A stretch of DNA of 64,000 nucleotides, from assembly GCF_022229005.1 (NCBI RefSeq), contig NZ_JAKKFD010000038.1, positions 1 through 64,000 of the forward strand, written 5' to 3'. A program made the translations under genes and the position numbers. The stretch comes from Micromonospora trifolii (GTDB lineage Bacteria; Actinomycetota; Actinomycetes; Mycobacteriales; Micromonosporaceae). Below are positions 34,037 to 42,730 of the stretch, piece by piece. The notes under the pieces were generated by a model. The model searched no databases, was not told the DNA's origin, and saw only the letters and a program-made list of their open reading frames with translations. The stretch's first letter is position 1. The number at the start of each line of letters is the position of its first letter.

Positions 34037-34957
34037 TCAGCAGCGGGGGCGGTCGAGTGGAGCGGCGGCACCCGCGAGCGCTTCGACGGTCGCCGTCGGT
34101 GCGGCCGACTCTGTGGGCGCGGTGGTGGGGCTCGGCGAGGCCGAGGGTGAGCTGCTGGGCGTGGGGGAGGCGCTGGCGAGGGTGGCAGTGCTGCGTTGCA
34201 GCTGCTTGGTGACCATCCGAATGCCGGTGGCGGTCGCCTGGCGTCCGTACACGTCGGTGACCCTGATGCTGTACGGCCCGGCGCCGATTCCGCCCTCGAT
34301 GCTCCAGTGGTTGTCGCTCTGCCGGGCGGCCTTGCGGAAGCCGCCGCCCGGTCCCTTCGCCTCGACCGAGCGGAGTGGGTTGCCGTGGTTGCCGACCTGC
34401 ACCGCGAACCAGTATTTCGAGGCGCCGCCCTTCATCCGAAAGGTGAGCCCTCCATCGAGCGGCGGGTTCACCACCGCCCGGTACGTCACGGACGCGATGC
34501 CCTGCGACCGGTCGGCGATCTTCGTGAACGCCTCGGTGGACAGGTCGATCTTGCTGGGTCCGCAGCCGCCGCACTGGTCCATCACCATGACCCGGACCTT
34601 GCCCTTCGGGCCTGTCACCTCCAGGTAACTGCCGCAGGCCGCCGATCCGGAGTACTGGGACGCGCCGAGGGCCACGTAGAGCCGGTCCGCCGGAGGGCCC
34701 GGGAAGGAGCAGTTGCCTCCCGAGCGGCCCGCGTCGTAGAAGCTGGCAGTTCCCTTGTGGACGGCGTTGCCCGTCGGCGGCGCGGCGCAGGCCGGGGTGG
34801 CGCCGCCGCGGACGGCGAGGGTGATGCCGAGGACGGCGGCCAGGGCGGTGACCCCGGCGCCGGCCAACCAGTGTCTGACCCGTCGACTCGACCGGAGCGT
34901 GCCGTTGTTGCCGGCCGGGGTGTCGTTGTCGGGGGCCGTGCCTGGTGCCGTCGTCAC
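34037..34957 (-). CDS. expansin-like secreted protein
   Basis: A 306-residue protein related to bacterial expansin EXLX1. A membrane anchor or signal follows a short N-tail (HWLAGAGVTALAAVLGITLA). The double-psi beta-barrel D1 domain spans about residues 70-165, with GTASFYDAGRSGGNCSFPG, CGSYLEVTGPKG and VMDQCGGCGPSKIDLS, the last giving the key Asp. The D2 domain with aromatic SKYWFAVQVGNHGNPLRSVE follows. The C-terminus is a Ser/Pro/Thr-rich tail. The frame continues upstream to 35182, but codon bias fades there and a plus-strand peptide-like frame opposes it, so the GTG at 34957 is preferred with low certainty. It would loosen cellulose or other wall polymers. Confidence 0.85.
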   Translation of the reverse strand: MTTAPGTAPDNDTPAGNNGTLRSSRRVRHWLAGAGVTALAAVLGITLAVRGGATPACAAPPTGNAVHKGTASFYDAGRSGGNCSFPGPPADRLYVALGASQYSGSAACGSYLEVTGPKGKVRVMVMDQCGGCGPSKIDLSTEAFTKIADRSQGIASVTYRAVVNPPLDGGLTFRMKGGASKYWFAVQVGNHGNPLRSVEAKGPGGGFRKAARQSDNHWSIEGGIGAGPYSIRVTDVYGRQATATGIRMVTKQLQRSTATLASASPTPSSSPSASPSPTTAPTESAAPTATVEALAGAAAPLDRPRC

Positions 34958-35229
34958 GGCGCCTGATGTTGCCGCACCGTCCTGTGGCAGCGCAAAGCCG
35001 TCCCACCGATTGTCACTCGCCGGATTGGCGGGGGCGCAATCCGTTGAGGGCGGTGGCGACGACGAGGTCGGCGTATGGTGTACGACCTGGCGTTCGACAT
35101 CGCCCGTCGGCGGATGGGCACCTGGGCGAGCTGGGAGCAGGTCAGCCGCGCCGCCGAACACGCCGTCGCGGCCCCCGGACACTCATGACCGGCCCAGCCG
35201 GGCCAGGCGCGAGCGGCACCCGCCCGCGA

Positions 35230-35601
35230 TCATTCGCCCCAGTCGAGCTGATGGTCGGGTACGCCGACGGTCCGGCCGTGCTCCACGGCGGCCTGTCTTC
35301 CCGCGCGGTCACCCTTGGTGTAGCGGAAAACGCGCCCCGGAAAGACGACGACGTGGTCATCGCCGACCTCGAAGTCCGCGTACCAGCCTTGATCGCTCAC
35401 CAGGGCCCCGGCGAGCGCCACTGCCACCTCGTCGGCTGCTTCGTCGGGTGCCTCGAAATCCAGGAAGGTCCAGACACTCGGCTGTTGAGCCGACGTTGAG
35501 CCAGATACGTCATGTCGGCCCACTCGAACGACGTGGAGCGACGGTATGCGCACGTCGATGCCGACACGGAGGCTCTCGGTCAGTAATCGCCCTCGCAACA
35601 T
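35230..35601 (-). CDS. hypothetical protein
   Basis: A 123-residue acidic protein. After a basic start it has a clear folded core: VWTFLDFEAPDEAADEVAVALAG-like helix, then SDQGWYADFEVGDDHVVVFPG strands and RVFRYTKGDRAGR. It is cytoplasmic. Such proteins occur widely in actinobacteria without an assigned function. The start could be further in. Confidence 0.65.
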   Translation of the reverse strand: MLRGRLLTESLRVGIDVRIPSLHVVRVGRHDVSGSTSAQQPSVWTFLDFEAPDEAADEVAVALAGALVSDQGWYADFEVGDDHVVVFPGRVFRYTKGDRAGRQAAVEHGRTVGVPDHQLDWGE

Positions 35602-35836
35602 CGACCGACCTTCTCATGTGGACCGCATGCGGAGAACACCCTGATGGCCGGTGTGGCGACGGATGTCCGGCAGGCCGCTGAGCAAGTGTCAACTTCACCA
35701 ACCATCGCGGTCGGCCAACACTAGGCTCCGAGATATGGCGGCGGCGTGCCCATCGTTGGCACATAAGTCCGGGCAGAGCCTTTCACCCCATGATTTCTCC
35801 TCGCGAGGCGCAAACCTAGACGGAGAGGAAACACGC

Positions 35837-37063
35837 ATGGCTGTCAAAACCAAGACTCGTCCGGGCACCACGGAGATTCGGCCCTTCTCGGTCGACATTC
35901 CTCAGGCCGACCTTGATGACCTGAAGAGGCGCATCAAGGCCACTCGTTGGCCGGACAAGGAAACGGTGGACGACCAGTCGCAGGGAGTGCCACTCGCGAC
36001 CATTCAGGCCGTCGCCCGCTACTGGGAGAAAGAGTACGACTGGCGCAAGGTCGAGGCGCGGCTGAACTCGGTACCGCAGTTCATGACCGCCATCGACGGG
36101 GTGGACATCCACTTCATCCACGTGCGCTCGAAGCACGAGGACGCGCTGCCGCTCATCGTCACCCACGGGTGGCCGGGGTCGGTGATCGAGCAGATGAAGA
36201 TCATCGAGCCGCTCACCGACCCGACGGCGCACGGCGGGAGCGCGTCGGACGCCTTCCACCTGGTGATCCCGTCGCTGCCCGGCCACGGCTTCTCCGGCAA
36301 GCCGACCGAGTCGGGGTGGAACCCGCAGAAGATCGCGACCGCCTGGACGGAGCTGATGAAGCGGCTCGGCTACGACCGGTTCGTCGCGCAGGGCGGCGAC
36401 TGGGGCGCTGTCATCGTCGACCAGATGGGCATCCAGGCGCCCCCGGAACTGCTCGGCATCCACACCAACATGCCCGGTGCGATCCCACCGGAGATCGACC
36501 TGCTGTTCCAGGGCGACACCACCGGCGCGAACAACGCCATGGGCTCGCTGCCATCCGGGCTCTCCGACGACGAGATGCGTGCCGCCGAGGAGGCCAACTA
36601 CGTCTGGAAACACGTCGCGTACGCCCTCATGATGGCGACACGTCCGCAGACCCTGACCGGGTTGGCGGATTCTCCGGTCGGCCTGGCGTCCTTCCTGCTC
36701 GACCACGACGCGAAGAGTCTGGCCCTGATCGCGCAGGCCTTCGACGGGGCTAAAGCGGGCCTCACCCGCGACGACATCCTGGACAACATCTCGCTCTACT
36801 GGTTGACGAACACAGCGGTCTCCGCGTCCCGTCTCTACGCGGAGAACAAGCTCTCGTTCTTCGCCGCCAAGGGCGTGAACGTCCCGGTCGCCGTGAGCGT
36901 CTTCCCCGACGAGCTGTACGAGGCGCCGCAGAGCTGGGCCGAGCAGGCGTACTCCAACCTCATCTACTACAACAAGCTCGACGTGGGCGGGCACTTCGCG
37001 GCCTGGGAACAGCCGAAGATCTTCTCCGAAGAGCTTCGCACCGCCTTCCGGTCGCTGCGCTAG
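35837..37063 (+). CDS. epoxide hydrolase family protein (alpha/beta hydrolase)
   Basis: A 408-residue cytoplasmic enzyme from the ATG at 35837, with GGAGAGGA 7 bases upstream. The N-terminal epoxide-hydrolase cap (EIRPFSVDIPQADLDDLKRR, then RWPD) is followed by the hydrolase core: HGWPGSVIEQM forms the oxyanion-hole HGWP motif near residue 112, and the nucleophile Asp is in AQGGDWGAVI near 192. The catalytic His is expected in DVGGHFAAWEQP near the C-terminus. It would open epoxides to diols; juvenile-hormone or microsomal-type EH similarity does not define the physiological substrate. The next gene starts with no gap. Confidence 0.93.
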   Translation: MAVKTKTRPGTTEIRPFSVDIPQADLDDLKRRIKATRWPDKETVDDQSQGVPLATIQAVARYWEKEYDWRKVEARLNSVPQFMTAIDGVDIHFIHVRSKHEDALPLIVTHGWPGSVIEQMKIIEPLTDPTAHGGSASDAFHLVIPSLPGHGFSGKPTESGWNPQKIATAWTELMKRLGYDRFVAQGGDWGAVIVDQMGIQAPPELLGIHTNMPGAIPPEIDLLFQGDTTGANNAMGSLPSGLSDDEMRAAEEANYVWKHVAYALMMATRPQTLTGLADSPVGLASFLLDHDAKSLALIAQAFDGAKAGLTRDDILDNISLYWLTNTAVSASRLYAENKLSFFAAKGVNVPVAVSVFPDELYEAPQSWAEQAYSNLIYYNKLDVGGHFAAWEQPKIFSEELRTAFRSLR

Positions 37064-38005
37064 ATGGCAGTGCACCTGCCCCCGCTGAACGGGGCGGCCG
37101 AGTGGCTCAACTCCGAGCCGCTCGGCCCCGCCGACCTGGGTGGGCGCGTCGTCCTGGTCAACTTCTGGACGCTGACCTGCATCAACTGGTTGCGCCAGGA
37201 GCCGTACGTGCGTGCCTGGTCGCAGGCCTACCGCGATGACGGGCTGGTCGTCCTCGGTGTGCACACCCCGGAGTTCGAATTCGAGCACGAGGTCGACTGG
37301 GTGCGGCGGGCGGTGGCGGCCCGATCGATCGACTACCCGGTGGCTGTCGACAACGACTACGCGATCTGGCGCGCCTTCGCCAACAACTACTGGCCGGCGC
37401 TCTACTTCGTCGACACCGACGGCGTCATCCGCGACGACCACTTCGGCGAGGGACGCTACGAGCAGTCCGAGCGGGTGCTCCAGCAACTGCTCGGCATCGA
37501 GCGGGAACCCGTACCCGTCAAGGGGCTCGGCCCGGAGGCGGAGGCCGACTGGAACAACCTGCGGACGCCCGAGACGTACCTCGGTTTCAGTCGCGGCGAC
37601 CACTTCGCGTCGCCGAACGGCCCCGCGCTCGACGAACGCCGCGCCTACCAGGTGCCGGAGAGCCTCGGCCTGAACCAGTGGGCGCTGGCGGGGGAGTGGA
37701 CGATCGGGTCGGAGAACGTCGTGCTGGACGGGGCCGGCGGCGGCATCGCCTTCCGGTTCCACGCCCGCGACGCGCATCTCGTGCTGGCCCCCGGGGCGGG
37801 ACAGCCGATTCCGTTCCGCGTGTCGCTCGACGGCGCGGCTCCCGGCCCGTCACACGGCGTCGACGTCGACGCCGATGGCAACGGCGTACTCCAGGACGGC
37901 CGGCTCTACCAGCTCGTCCGCCAGGACGGCACGGTCCGGGAGCGGACCCTGGAGATCACGTTCGGCGAGCCCGGCGCCGAGGCGTACGCCTTCACCTTCG
38001 GGTAG
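37064..38005 (+). CDS. thioredoxin-like (DipZ C-terminal type) protein lacking second Cys
   Basis: A 313-residue cytoplasmic protein. Residues ~25-140 are a TlpA/redoxin thioredoxin fold: VVLVNFWTLTCINWLRQEPY at 31-50, GVHTPEFEFEHE near 67, and WPALYFVDTDGVI with the cis-Pro site. Residues ~190-313 form the beta-rich C-terminal domain of DipZ-like proteins (WTIGSENVVLDGAGGGIAFRF). The active site reads C-I-N-W; in most relatives it is C-I-N-C, so the resolving cysteine is missing and disulfide exchange cannot be normal. The gene starts one base after the epoxide hydrolase stop, so they are co-transcribed. Confidence 0.9.
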   Translation: MAVHLPPLNGAAEWLNSEPLGPADLGGRVVLVNFWTLTCINWLRQEPYVRAWSQAYRDDGLVVLGVHTPEFEFEHEVDWVRRAVAARSIDYPVAVDNDYAIWRAFANNYWPALYFVDTDGVIRDDHFGEGRYEQSERVLQQLLGIEREPVPVKGLGPEAEADWNNLRTPETYLGFSRGDHFASPNGPALDERRAYQVPESLGLNQWALAGEWTIGSENVVLDGAGGGIAFRFHARDAHLVLAPGAGQPIPFRVSLDGAAPGPSHGVDVDADGNGVLQDGRLYQLVRQDGTVRERTLEITFGEPGAEAYAFTFG

Positions 38006-38006
38006 G

Positions 38007-38044
38007 GCGTGTGTCGAATCCCCTGGCCGGGCTTCGACACACGC
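38007..38044. terminator. bidirectional terminator hairpin
   Basis: GCGTGTGTCGAA (38007-38018) pairs exactly with 38033-38044. It begins 1 base after the thioredoxin-like stop and precedes the convergent transglutaminase gene. Confidence 0.8.
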
Positions 38045-38053
38045 CTGGCCCGC

Positions 38054-38929
38054 TCAGCGGCGCAGGTCGACCATGCTGACGGTGCCGGAGACCGGCGAGA
38101 CGCTTTCCACCCGGAAGCCGGGGCGCAGCCGGGCGTCGCTGGCATACCGGTCGGCGAGCGCCTTCTCCGCGGCCTCGTCGCCGTCGTCGGCGGCGAGCAG
38201 CAACGCGGCGATCTCGTCCACGAGAGTGAGGTCGGCGGTGGCGACGTCGTCGGTCATCGCGTCGAGGCTGTCCCAGAGCAGCAGCTCGTCCTTCTGCCGG
38301 TGGGCCAGCTCCAGCAGGACGTAGTCGTGGATGAACCAGTCGCCTCGGATCGGCAGCTCCGGGCTCACGCCGTAGACGTCCGGATCGATCGCCCCGGCCC
38401 GGTACGCCGACCACACCCGCGATGCCGAGTCGAAGAGGCCGGCCTTCGGGTCGATGTCATAGCCGTCGAACCCCCAGTCGCCGGCCGGGTCGAGCTCCGG
38501 GTCGGCCCACACCCACCGGTCGCCGTTCCAGTACTCCACCAGGACGTGGTCGTGGTGCCAGCCGGGCACGAAGTACGAGGCGAAGCCGACCCGGCTGCGG
38601 CTGGGAATGCCGTGCTGACGGAGGATCGCGATCGACAACAGGGCGTGGTCCCGGCAGCAGCCGGCCACCCGTTCGGCTGCCGGACGCCCGGTCGTGAGAG
38701 GCACCGGAAATCGGGACTGGTCGGTGTCGAGGATGAGGTCCACCCAGCGGCGGTTCACCTCGTCCAGCCTGTCGTCGGGCAGCTCGACGCCGCCGGCCCG
38801 GTAGTGGACGATCACGTTGCGGGCGGTCGCCGCCACTGTGGGGAAGTCGGCCGCGACGGCGTCGACAAGCCGTCCGTGCCGGCCGGGGTCGCTGTAGGGG
38901 GAGTGTCTCCCGTAGTCATCGAGGTCCAT
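38054..38929 (-). CDS. transglutaminase-like domain protein
   Basis: A 291-residue protein with the papain-like transglutaminase core: catalytic Cys in VAGCCRDHALLSIAIL (near residue 90), His in WHHDHVLVEYWNG (near 125), Asp in WVWADPELDPA (near 140). Outside the core it contains IRGDWFIHDYVLLELA and an acidic C-terminus. Such proteins act as peptidases or amide-forming enzymes; many bacterial ones have unknown substrates. No signal peptide, so cytoplasmic. Start is the ATG at 38929. Confidence 0.9.
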   Translation of the reverse strand: MDLDDYGRHSPYSDPGRHGRLVDAVAADFPTVAATARNVIVHYRAGGVELPDDRLDEVNRRWVDLILDTDQSRFPVPLTTGRPAAERVAGCCRDHALLSIAILRQHGIPSRSRVGFASYFVPGWHHDHVLVEYWNGDRWVWADPELDPAGDWGFDGYDIDPKAGLFDSASRVWSAYRAGAIDPDVYGVSPELPIRGDWFIHDYVLLELAHRQKDELLLWDSLDAMTDDVATADLTLVDEIAALLLAADDGDEAAEKALADRYASDARLRPGFRVESVSPVSGTVSMVDLRR

Positions 38930-38994
38930 GGGGCCAGTCTCCGGTCTACCACGGGGTCAGGGTCAACGCGCTTCTCCGGATAGCATCGACTGCT

Positions 38995-39579
38995 GTGACA
39001 ACGCCTGAGATCACCATCGCCACCCCGGCGGACCGCTCTGCGGTGGTCGGTTCGCTGGTCGCCGCGTTCGTCAAGGATCCCATCCTGCGGCACCTGTTCC
39101 CGGACGAGGAGACCTATCCGCGGTACGCCGCCACCTTCTTCGGGCACCTCTTCGACAAGCGGGTGCACCGGTCGTCGATCTTTACGATCGGCGGAGGCGC
39201 GTCGACCGCCATCTGGGAGCCTCCGGCCGGGCAACCGGCTGCGCCGGTCGCCAGCCACGGGTCGCGGGAGGAAGCGGGATATCCCGCCGACGTGTCGACT
39301 CGGGTTGAGAGCTACGACCAGGCCGTGCACGACGCCCTGCCGACGTTCCCGTTCTGGTACCTCGGCGTTGTGGGCACCCACCCGAACAGCGCCGGACGCG
39401 GTTGGGGCCGTGTCGTCATGCGGGCCGGGCTGGATCGCGCCTCCGCAGAGGGACTGCCGGCGATCCTGGAGACCAGCAACCCGGGCAACGTCGAGCTGTA
39501 CCGCCGCGGCGGCTGGGAGGTGGTCGGCTCCATGGCCGAGCCCGTGCCCACCTGGTTCATGCAGCAGCCGCCGCGCTGA
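38995..39579 (+). CDS. GNAT family N-acetyltransferase
   Basis: A 194-residue acetyltransferase from the GTG at 38995. Motif A for acetyl-CoA binding, normally Q/RxxGxG/A, is present as SAGRGWGRVVMRAGLD near residue 133, preceded by the GNAT core strand FWYLGVVGTHPN near 122 and followed by LETSNPGNVELYRRGGWE. The conserved N-terminus (TIATPADRSAVVGSLVAAFVKDP) fits the group. It probably acetylates a small amine; the substrate is unknown. A TAGCAT box a few bases upstream of the start suggests a leaderless transcript. Confidence 0.88.
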   Translation: MTTPEITIATPADRSAVVGSLVAAFVKDPILRHLFPDEETYPRYAATFFGHLFDKRVHRSSIFTIGGGASTAIWEPPAGQPAAPVASHGSREEAGYPADVSTRVESYDQAVHDALPTFPFWYLGVVGTHPNSAGRGWGRVVMRAGLDRASAEGLPAILETSNPGNVELYRRGGWEVVGSMAEPVPTWFMQQPPR

Positions 39580-39650
39580 GAAGCCACGCTCGGCGGTGAC
39601 TCGCGACCCGTTCCGCTGGCTGGCCGGCCTGCGTCCACGTTCCGCCGCCA

Positions 39651-39697
39651 GATCTTGGACAGTTTCCGTTAGCTGGTAACGGAAACTGTCCAAGATC
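39651..39697. terminator. 21-bp perfect inverted repeat, terminator-like
   Basis: Arms 39651-39671 and 39677-39697 are exact complements around a 5-base loop (GCTGG), and each outer end carries GATCTTGGAC. It lies between the convergent GNAT and GrpB genes, so a bidirectional terminator fits; it is also a member of the dispersed palindrome family. Confidence 0.9.
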
Positions 39698-39725
39698 TAC
39701 GCGTGGCGTCGCCGACGTGAGGTCA

Positions 39726-40316
39726 TCAGGCGGCGAAGATGCGCGCGTAGATCTCGTCGATGACGTCGTTCTTCGCCAGGCTGTAGTCGCGGGGCCGGTG
39801 CGCGGTGTCCCGCGCGAGGCGGCGCTTGGTCGCTGCGTACCGCTCCCGGTCGTGCGGATGCGCGCGCAGCCAGTCGCGGAACAGCCGGTGCCGGACCGGT
39901 TCCGGCGCACCCTGCGGCCAGACGTGCAGGTTGACGTCCTCGGCGGGGCTGAGAAGCATCCGGTGCCCGTGCCACCAGGGCTCCCGCAGGACGAGCCGGA
40001 ACCCGAGCCGCTCCAGGGCCGGGAGATAGCTGGGCTCCTCGGCGGTGTCCTCGATGACGAGGTCGATGTCGATGACGGGCTTGGCCGCCAGCCCCGGCAC
40101 CGCCGTCGACCCGACGTGTTCCAGGCTGATGATCAGATCACCCAGCACCTCGGTGAGCGACGACCGGACGGCGACGAACCGCTGCGCCCAGGACCCGTCG
40201 TACTCCTCGATGACGACCGACTCCCACGTCCGCGGTGGCTCGCCCACGAGACCGGCGTCCACCTGTTCGGGGGTGCCGTGGAAGCGCTGTACGACGTCCT
40301 GCGGATACTCGGCCAC
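39726..40316 (-). CDS. GrpB family nucleotidyltransferase-fold protein
   Basis: A 196-residue protein from the GTG at 40316, with GAGGAGG 6 bases upstream; a TTG two codons earlier is possible. Family features are IEEYDGSWAQRFVAVRSSL, SLEHVGSTAVPGLAAKPVID, which holds the Ser/Asp of the nucleotidyltransferase fold, DIDLVIED, and LHVWPQGAPE and HRLFRDWLRAHP, both highly conserved. GrpB/YqkA-like proteins are cytoplasmic with unclear function, and some are fused to dephospho-CoA kinase in actinobacteria. This one is stand-alone. Confidence 0.92.
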   Translation of the reverse strand: MAEYPQDVVQRFHGTPEQVDAGLVGEPPRTWESVVIEEYDGSWAQRFVAVRSSLTEVLGDLIISLEHVGSTAVPGLAAKPVIDIDLVIEDTAEEPSYLPALERLGFRLVLREPWWHGHRMLLSPAEDVNLHVWPQGAPEPVRHRLFRDWLRAHPHDRERYAATKRRLARDTAHRPRDYSLAKNDVIDEIYARIFAA

Positions 40317-40460
40317 GTCCAACCTCCTCGGGAAGCAAAGTCCGCCAGGCTACGACACGACGGCCGGTGCGGCCGCACCCGACCGATGCGGGCATCGGAT
40401 GTCGGGTGGGCGACCGACCCCGCGACCTAGCGTCAGTGCTCGAAAGGGAAGGAGGCCCGG

Positions 40461-41333
40461 GTGCTGGATCGGCTCAACGAGGCCATGGCGTACATCGAGC
40501 GTCACCTCGACCAGAAGATCGAGGTGGCCGAGCTGGCGCGGATCGCGCTGACGTCGGAGTACCACTTCCGGCGGCTGTTCTCCGCGCTGGCCGGGATGCC
40601 GCTGTCGGAGTACATCCGTCGGCGTCGGCTCACCGTCGCCGGTGCGGACGTGCTGGCGGGGGAGCGGACGTTGCTCGACGTCGCTGTGCACTACGGCTAC
40701 GGCTCGGCGGAGGCGTTCGCCCGGGCGTTCCACGCCGTGCACGGCGTGGGCCCCGGAGAAGCCCGGCGTACGGGGGCAGCGTTGCGCGCCCAGCCCCGGA
40801 TGTCCTTCCGACTCACAGTCGAAGGGAGCGGCAGCATGGAGTACCGGATCGTCGACAAGGACGCGTTCGCGCTGGTGGGGCGCAAGGCCCGGGTCCCGCT
40901 GGTGCACGAGGGGATGAACCCGTCGATCGTCGCGTTCATCCGGAGCATCGACAAGGAGACGACCGAGCGGATCGAGGCGCTCTCCGATCAGGAGCCGAAG
41001 GGGATCGTCAACGTCAGCGACAACCTCGCCGACAGCCGGCAGGAGGGCACCGAGCTGGACTACTGGCACGGGGTGGTGACCAATGCCGCGCCGCCGGAGG
41101 ACCTGGACGCGCTGCCGGTGCGGGCCGGGTCGTGGGCGGTGTTCACCACCTCCGGTGCGTTTCCGCAGGCGGTGCAGTACCTGTGGCGTGACGTGTTCAC
41201 CCAGTGGTTCCCGTCCAACCCGTACCGCAGCCGACCCGGACCGGAGATCTCCCGGGTGCGGGTGTCGGCGGACGGCACCCAGGCGGACGCCGAGCTGTGG
41301 ATTCCCGTCGAACGGGTACCCACCCCTATGTAG
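40461..41333 (+). CDS. AraC-type regulator with GyrI-like effector domain
   Basis: A 290-residue regulator from a GTG with GGAGG 5 bases upstream. The two AraC helix-turn-helix motifs cover residues 1-105 (IEVAELARIALTSEYHFRRL, LLDVAVHYGYGSAEAFARAF). Residues ~125-290 are a GyrI/SbmC-like effector-binding domain (YRIVDKDAFALVGRKARVPL, then AGSWAVFTTSGAFPQAV). Such fusions respond to bulky hydrophobic compounds and often activate efflux or detoxification. It is followed 20 bases later by a PadR gene, on the same strand. Confidence 0.92.
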   Translation: MLDRLNEAMAYIERHLDQKIEVAELARIALTSEYHFRRLFSALAGMPLSEYIRRRRLTVAGADVLAGERTLLDVAVHYGYGSAEAFARAFHAVHGVGPGEARRTGAALRAQPRMSFRLTVEGSGSMEYRIVDKDAFALVGRKARVPLVHEGMNPSIVAFIRSIDKETTERIEALSDQEPKGIVNVSDNLADSRQEGTELDYWHGVVTNAAPPEDLDALPVRAGSWAVFTTSGAFPQAVQYLWRDVFTQWFPSNPYRSRPGPEISRVRVSADGTQADAELWIPVERVPTPM

Positions 41334-41353
41334 AGTTCCGATACAGTGGCCGG

Positions 41354-41686
41354 ATGCGGATGACGATTCCGGTCGCGAAGGTGCTCGCGGCGCTGCTCGC
41401 CGAGCCCGACGAGCAGCGCTACGGGCTCGACCTGATGCGGTTGACAGGCCTGCCCAGCGGCACCCTCTACCCGGTGCTGCACCGGTTGCAGGGGGCCGGC
41501 TGGCTGGCCGCCGACTGGGAGACGATCGATCCCGTCGCGGCCGGGCGGCCGGCCCGCCGCTACTACCGGCTCACCGCTGAGGGCGTGACGCAGGCCCGCC
41601 AGGCGCTCGCCGACCTGCGGGCAGCGATCCCCGACGGCCGTCGCTCGTGGGGCGGCACCGAGCCCACCGGGGCGCCGGCGTGGTGA
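41354..41686 (+). CDS. PadR-family transcriptional regulator
   Basis: A 110-residue winged-helix regulator: TIPVAKVLAALLAEPDEQRY, GLDLMRLTGLPSGTLYPVL as the recognition helix region, HRLQGAGWLAADWE, then RRYYRLTAEGVTQAR as the wing, all typical of PadR. The start is the ATG at 41354; a second ATG follows two codons later. It is probably leaderless, since the 20 bases after the AraC gene carry no strong ribosome site. It overlaps the membrane protein gene by 4 bp, so it most likely controls that locus. Confidence 0.92.
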   Translation: MRMTIPVAKVLAALLAEPDEQRYGLDLMRLTGLPSGTLYPVLHRLQGAGWLAADWETIDPVAAGRPARRYYRLTAEGVTQARQALADLRAAIPDGRRSWGGTEPTGAPAW

Positions 41687-42699
41687 CCCGCCGGGCCGCC
41701 GAGCTGCTGTTGGAGTTGGCCGCGCGCCGCTGGCCGACCGAGGTCCGCGACGACCTGCGCCGCGAGTGGGCCGCCGAGCTGCACGTGCTCGCCGAGAGCG
41801 GGCGCCGGAGGAAGATGGTCGGCTTCGCGGTGAGCCTGGCCGTCAGCCGCGCCGGCGCACCGATCGTCGACCGCACCCTGATGCGCGGTCGGGTCGGCCG
41901 CACCGCCGCCGCACTACTGCTGTCCCCGATCGCCTGCGCCGGGATCGTGGCCGTCAGTGGGTTGGCGATGTTTTCCATCTACAACTGGTTGATGTTTCGG
42001 GCAAGTTGGGCGGAGCGGGCGCAAAAGCCGATCTGGGCGGCGTTCACCATCGTGCTGGCGGTCGTGCTGGCGGTGTTCGCTGCCCGCTGGGCCAGACACA
42101 ACGCACTCGACGGCCCACTGCGCATTGCGCTCGGCGTGGTGCTCCCGGTCGGTGCGGCCGTCATCCTGTTCATGTACGTCACCAACGCCGAGGGCCTGGC
42201 CGGCGCCGTGCCCGGTCTGCTGCTCTGGTTGGCCGGCCTGACCCTCGCTCTGTGGGCCGCGGCGAGCCTCGCCGCCCGCGGTCGCCTCCGCGCCGCCTGG
42301 TGGGCGGGCGTCCTCGGCGCACTCGTCGCCGCGGACCTCGCGGTGATCCTCGCCGTCGTCGACACGTACCCCGGCGCAATCGGCGCTGGGCCGACGATCG
42401 AGGCGCGGGAGAGCGTCGACCCGATCTCCGCGCCGCTGTGGCTCTTCGCCTGCTGGACGAACTGGAACTTCGGCCTGCCTCGACCGATCGAGTGGGAGAT
42501 CTTCCTGATCACCAACCGGGTGCTGGTGGAACCCATGCTCTACCTGGCCTGCATGCCGTACGCGCTCGCGTACACCATCCGGGCGGCCCGGTCGGCGCCC
42601 ACCGCGCCGGTCGCTCTGGTCCAGACGCGCAGCGCCACGGGCTGGACATACAAGGCCAGTGGAAAGCCCCATCGGGGTCCTCGAGCGGCGAACGGGTGA
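41683..42699 (+). CDS. PadR-coupled membrane protein, copy 1 of tandem pair
   Basis: A 338-residue membrane protein. The cytoplasmic N-terminus (AELLLELAARRWPTEVRDD, REWAAELHVLAESG) resembles the permease-prefix-type region found next to PadR genes. Then follow about six helices from residue ~75. The GTG start overlaps the PadR stop. Function is not known; genes of this layout are thought to be antimicrobial-type or signalling permease partners regulated by the PadR protein. The next gene is a close paralog offset by 1051 bp. Confidence 0.75.
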   Translation: MTRRAAELLLELAARRWPTEVRDDLRREWAAELHVLAESGRRRKMVGFAVSLAVSRAGAPIVDRTLMRGRVGRTAAALLLSPIACAGIVAVSGLAMFSIYNWLMFRASWAERAQKPIWAAFTIVLAVVLAVFAARWARHNALDGPLRIALGVVLPVGAAVILFMYVTNAEGLAGAVPGLLLWLAGLTLALWAAASLAARGRLRAAWWAGVLGALVAADLAVILAVVDTYPGAIGAGPTIEARESVDPISAPLWLFACWTNWNFGLPRPIEWEIFLITNRVLVEPMLYLACMPYALAYTIRAARSAPTAPVALVQTRSATGWTYKASGKPHRGPRAANG

Positions 42700-42730
42700 G
42701 GACAACGGGAGCAACCACCGGAGCGCCGGC

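Noticed and set aside
24141..35601. integrative conjugative element or prophage
   Set aside because: The region has accessory-type genes, but no integrase, relaxase, portal, terminase, capsid or transposase was seen.
35816..37777. 653-residue minus-strand open frame
   Set aside because: Antisense to epoxide hydrolase and thioredoxin-like genes, with no protein features.
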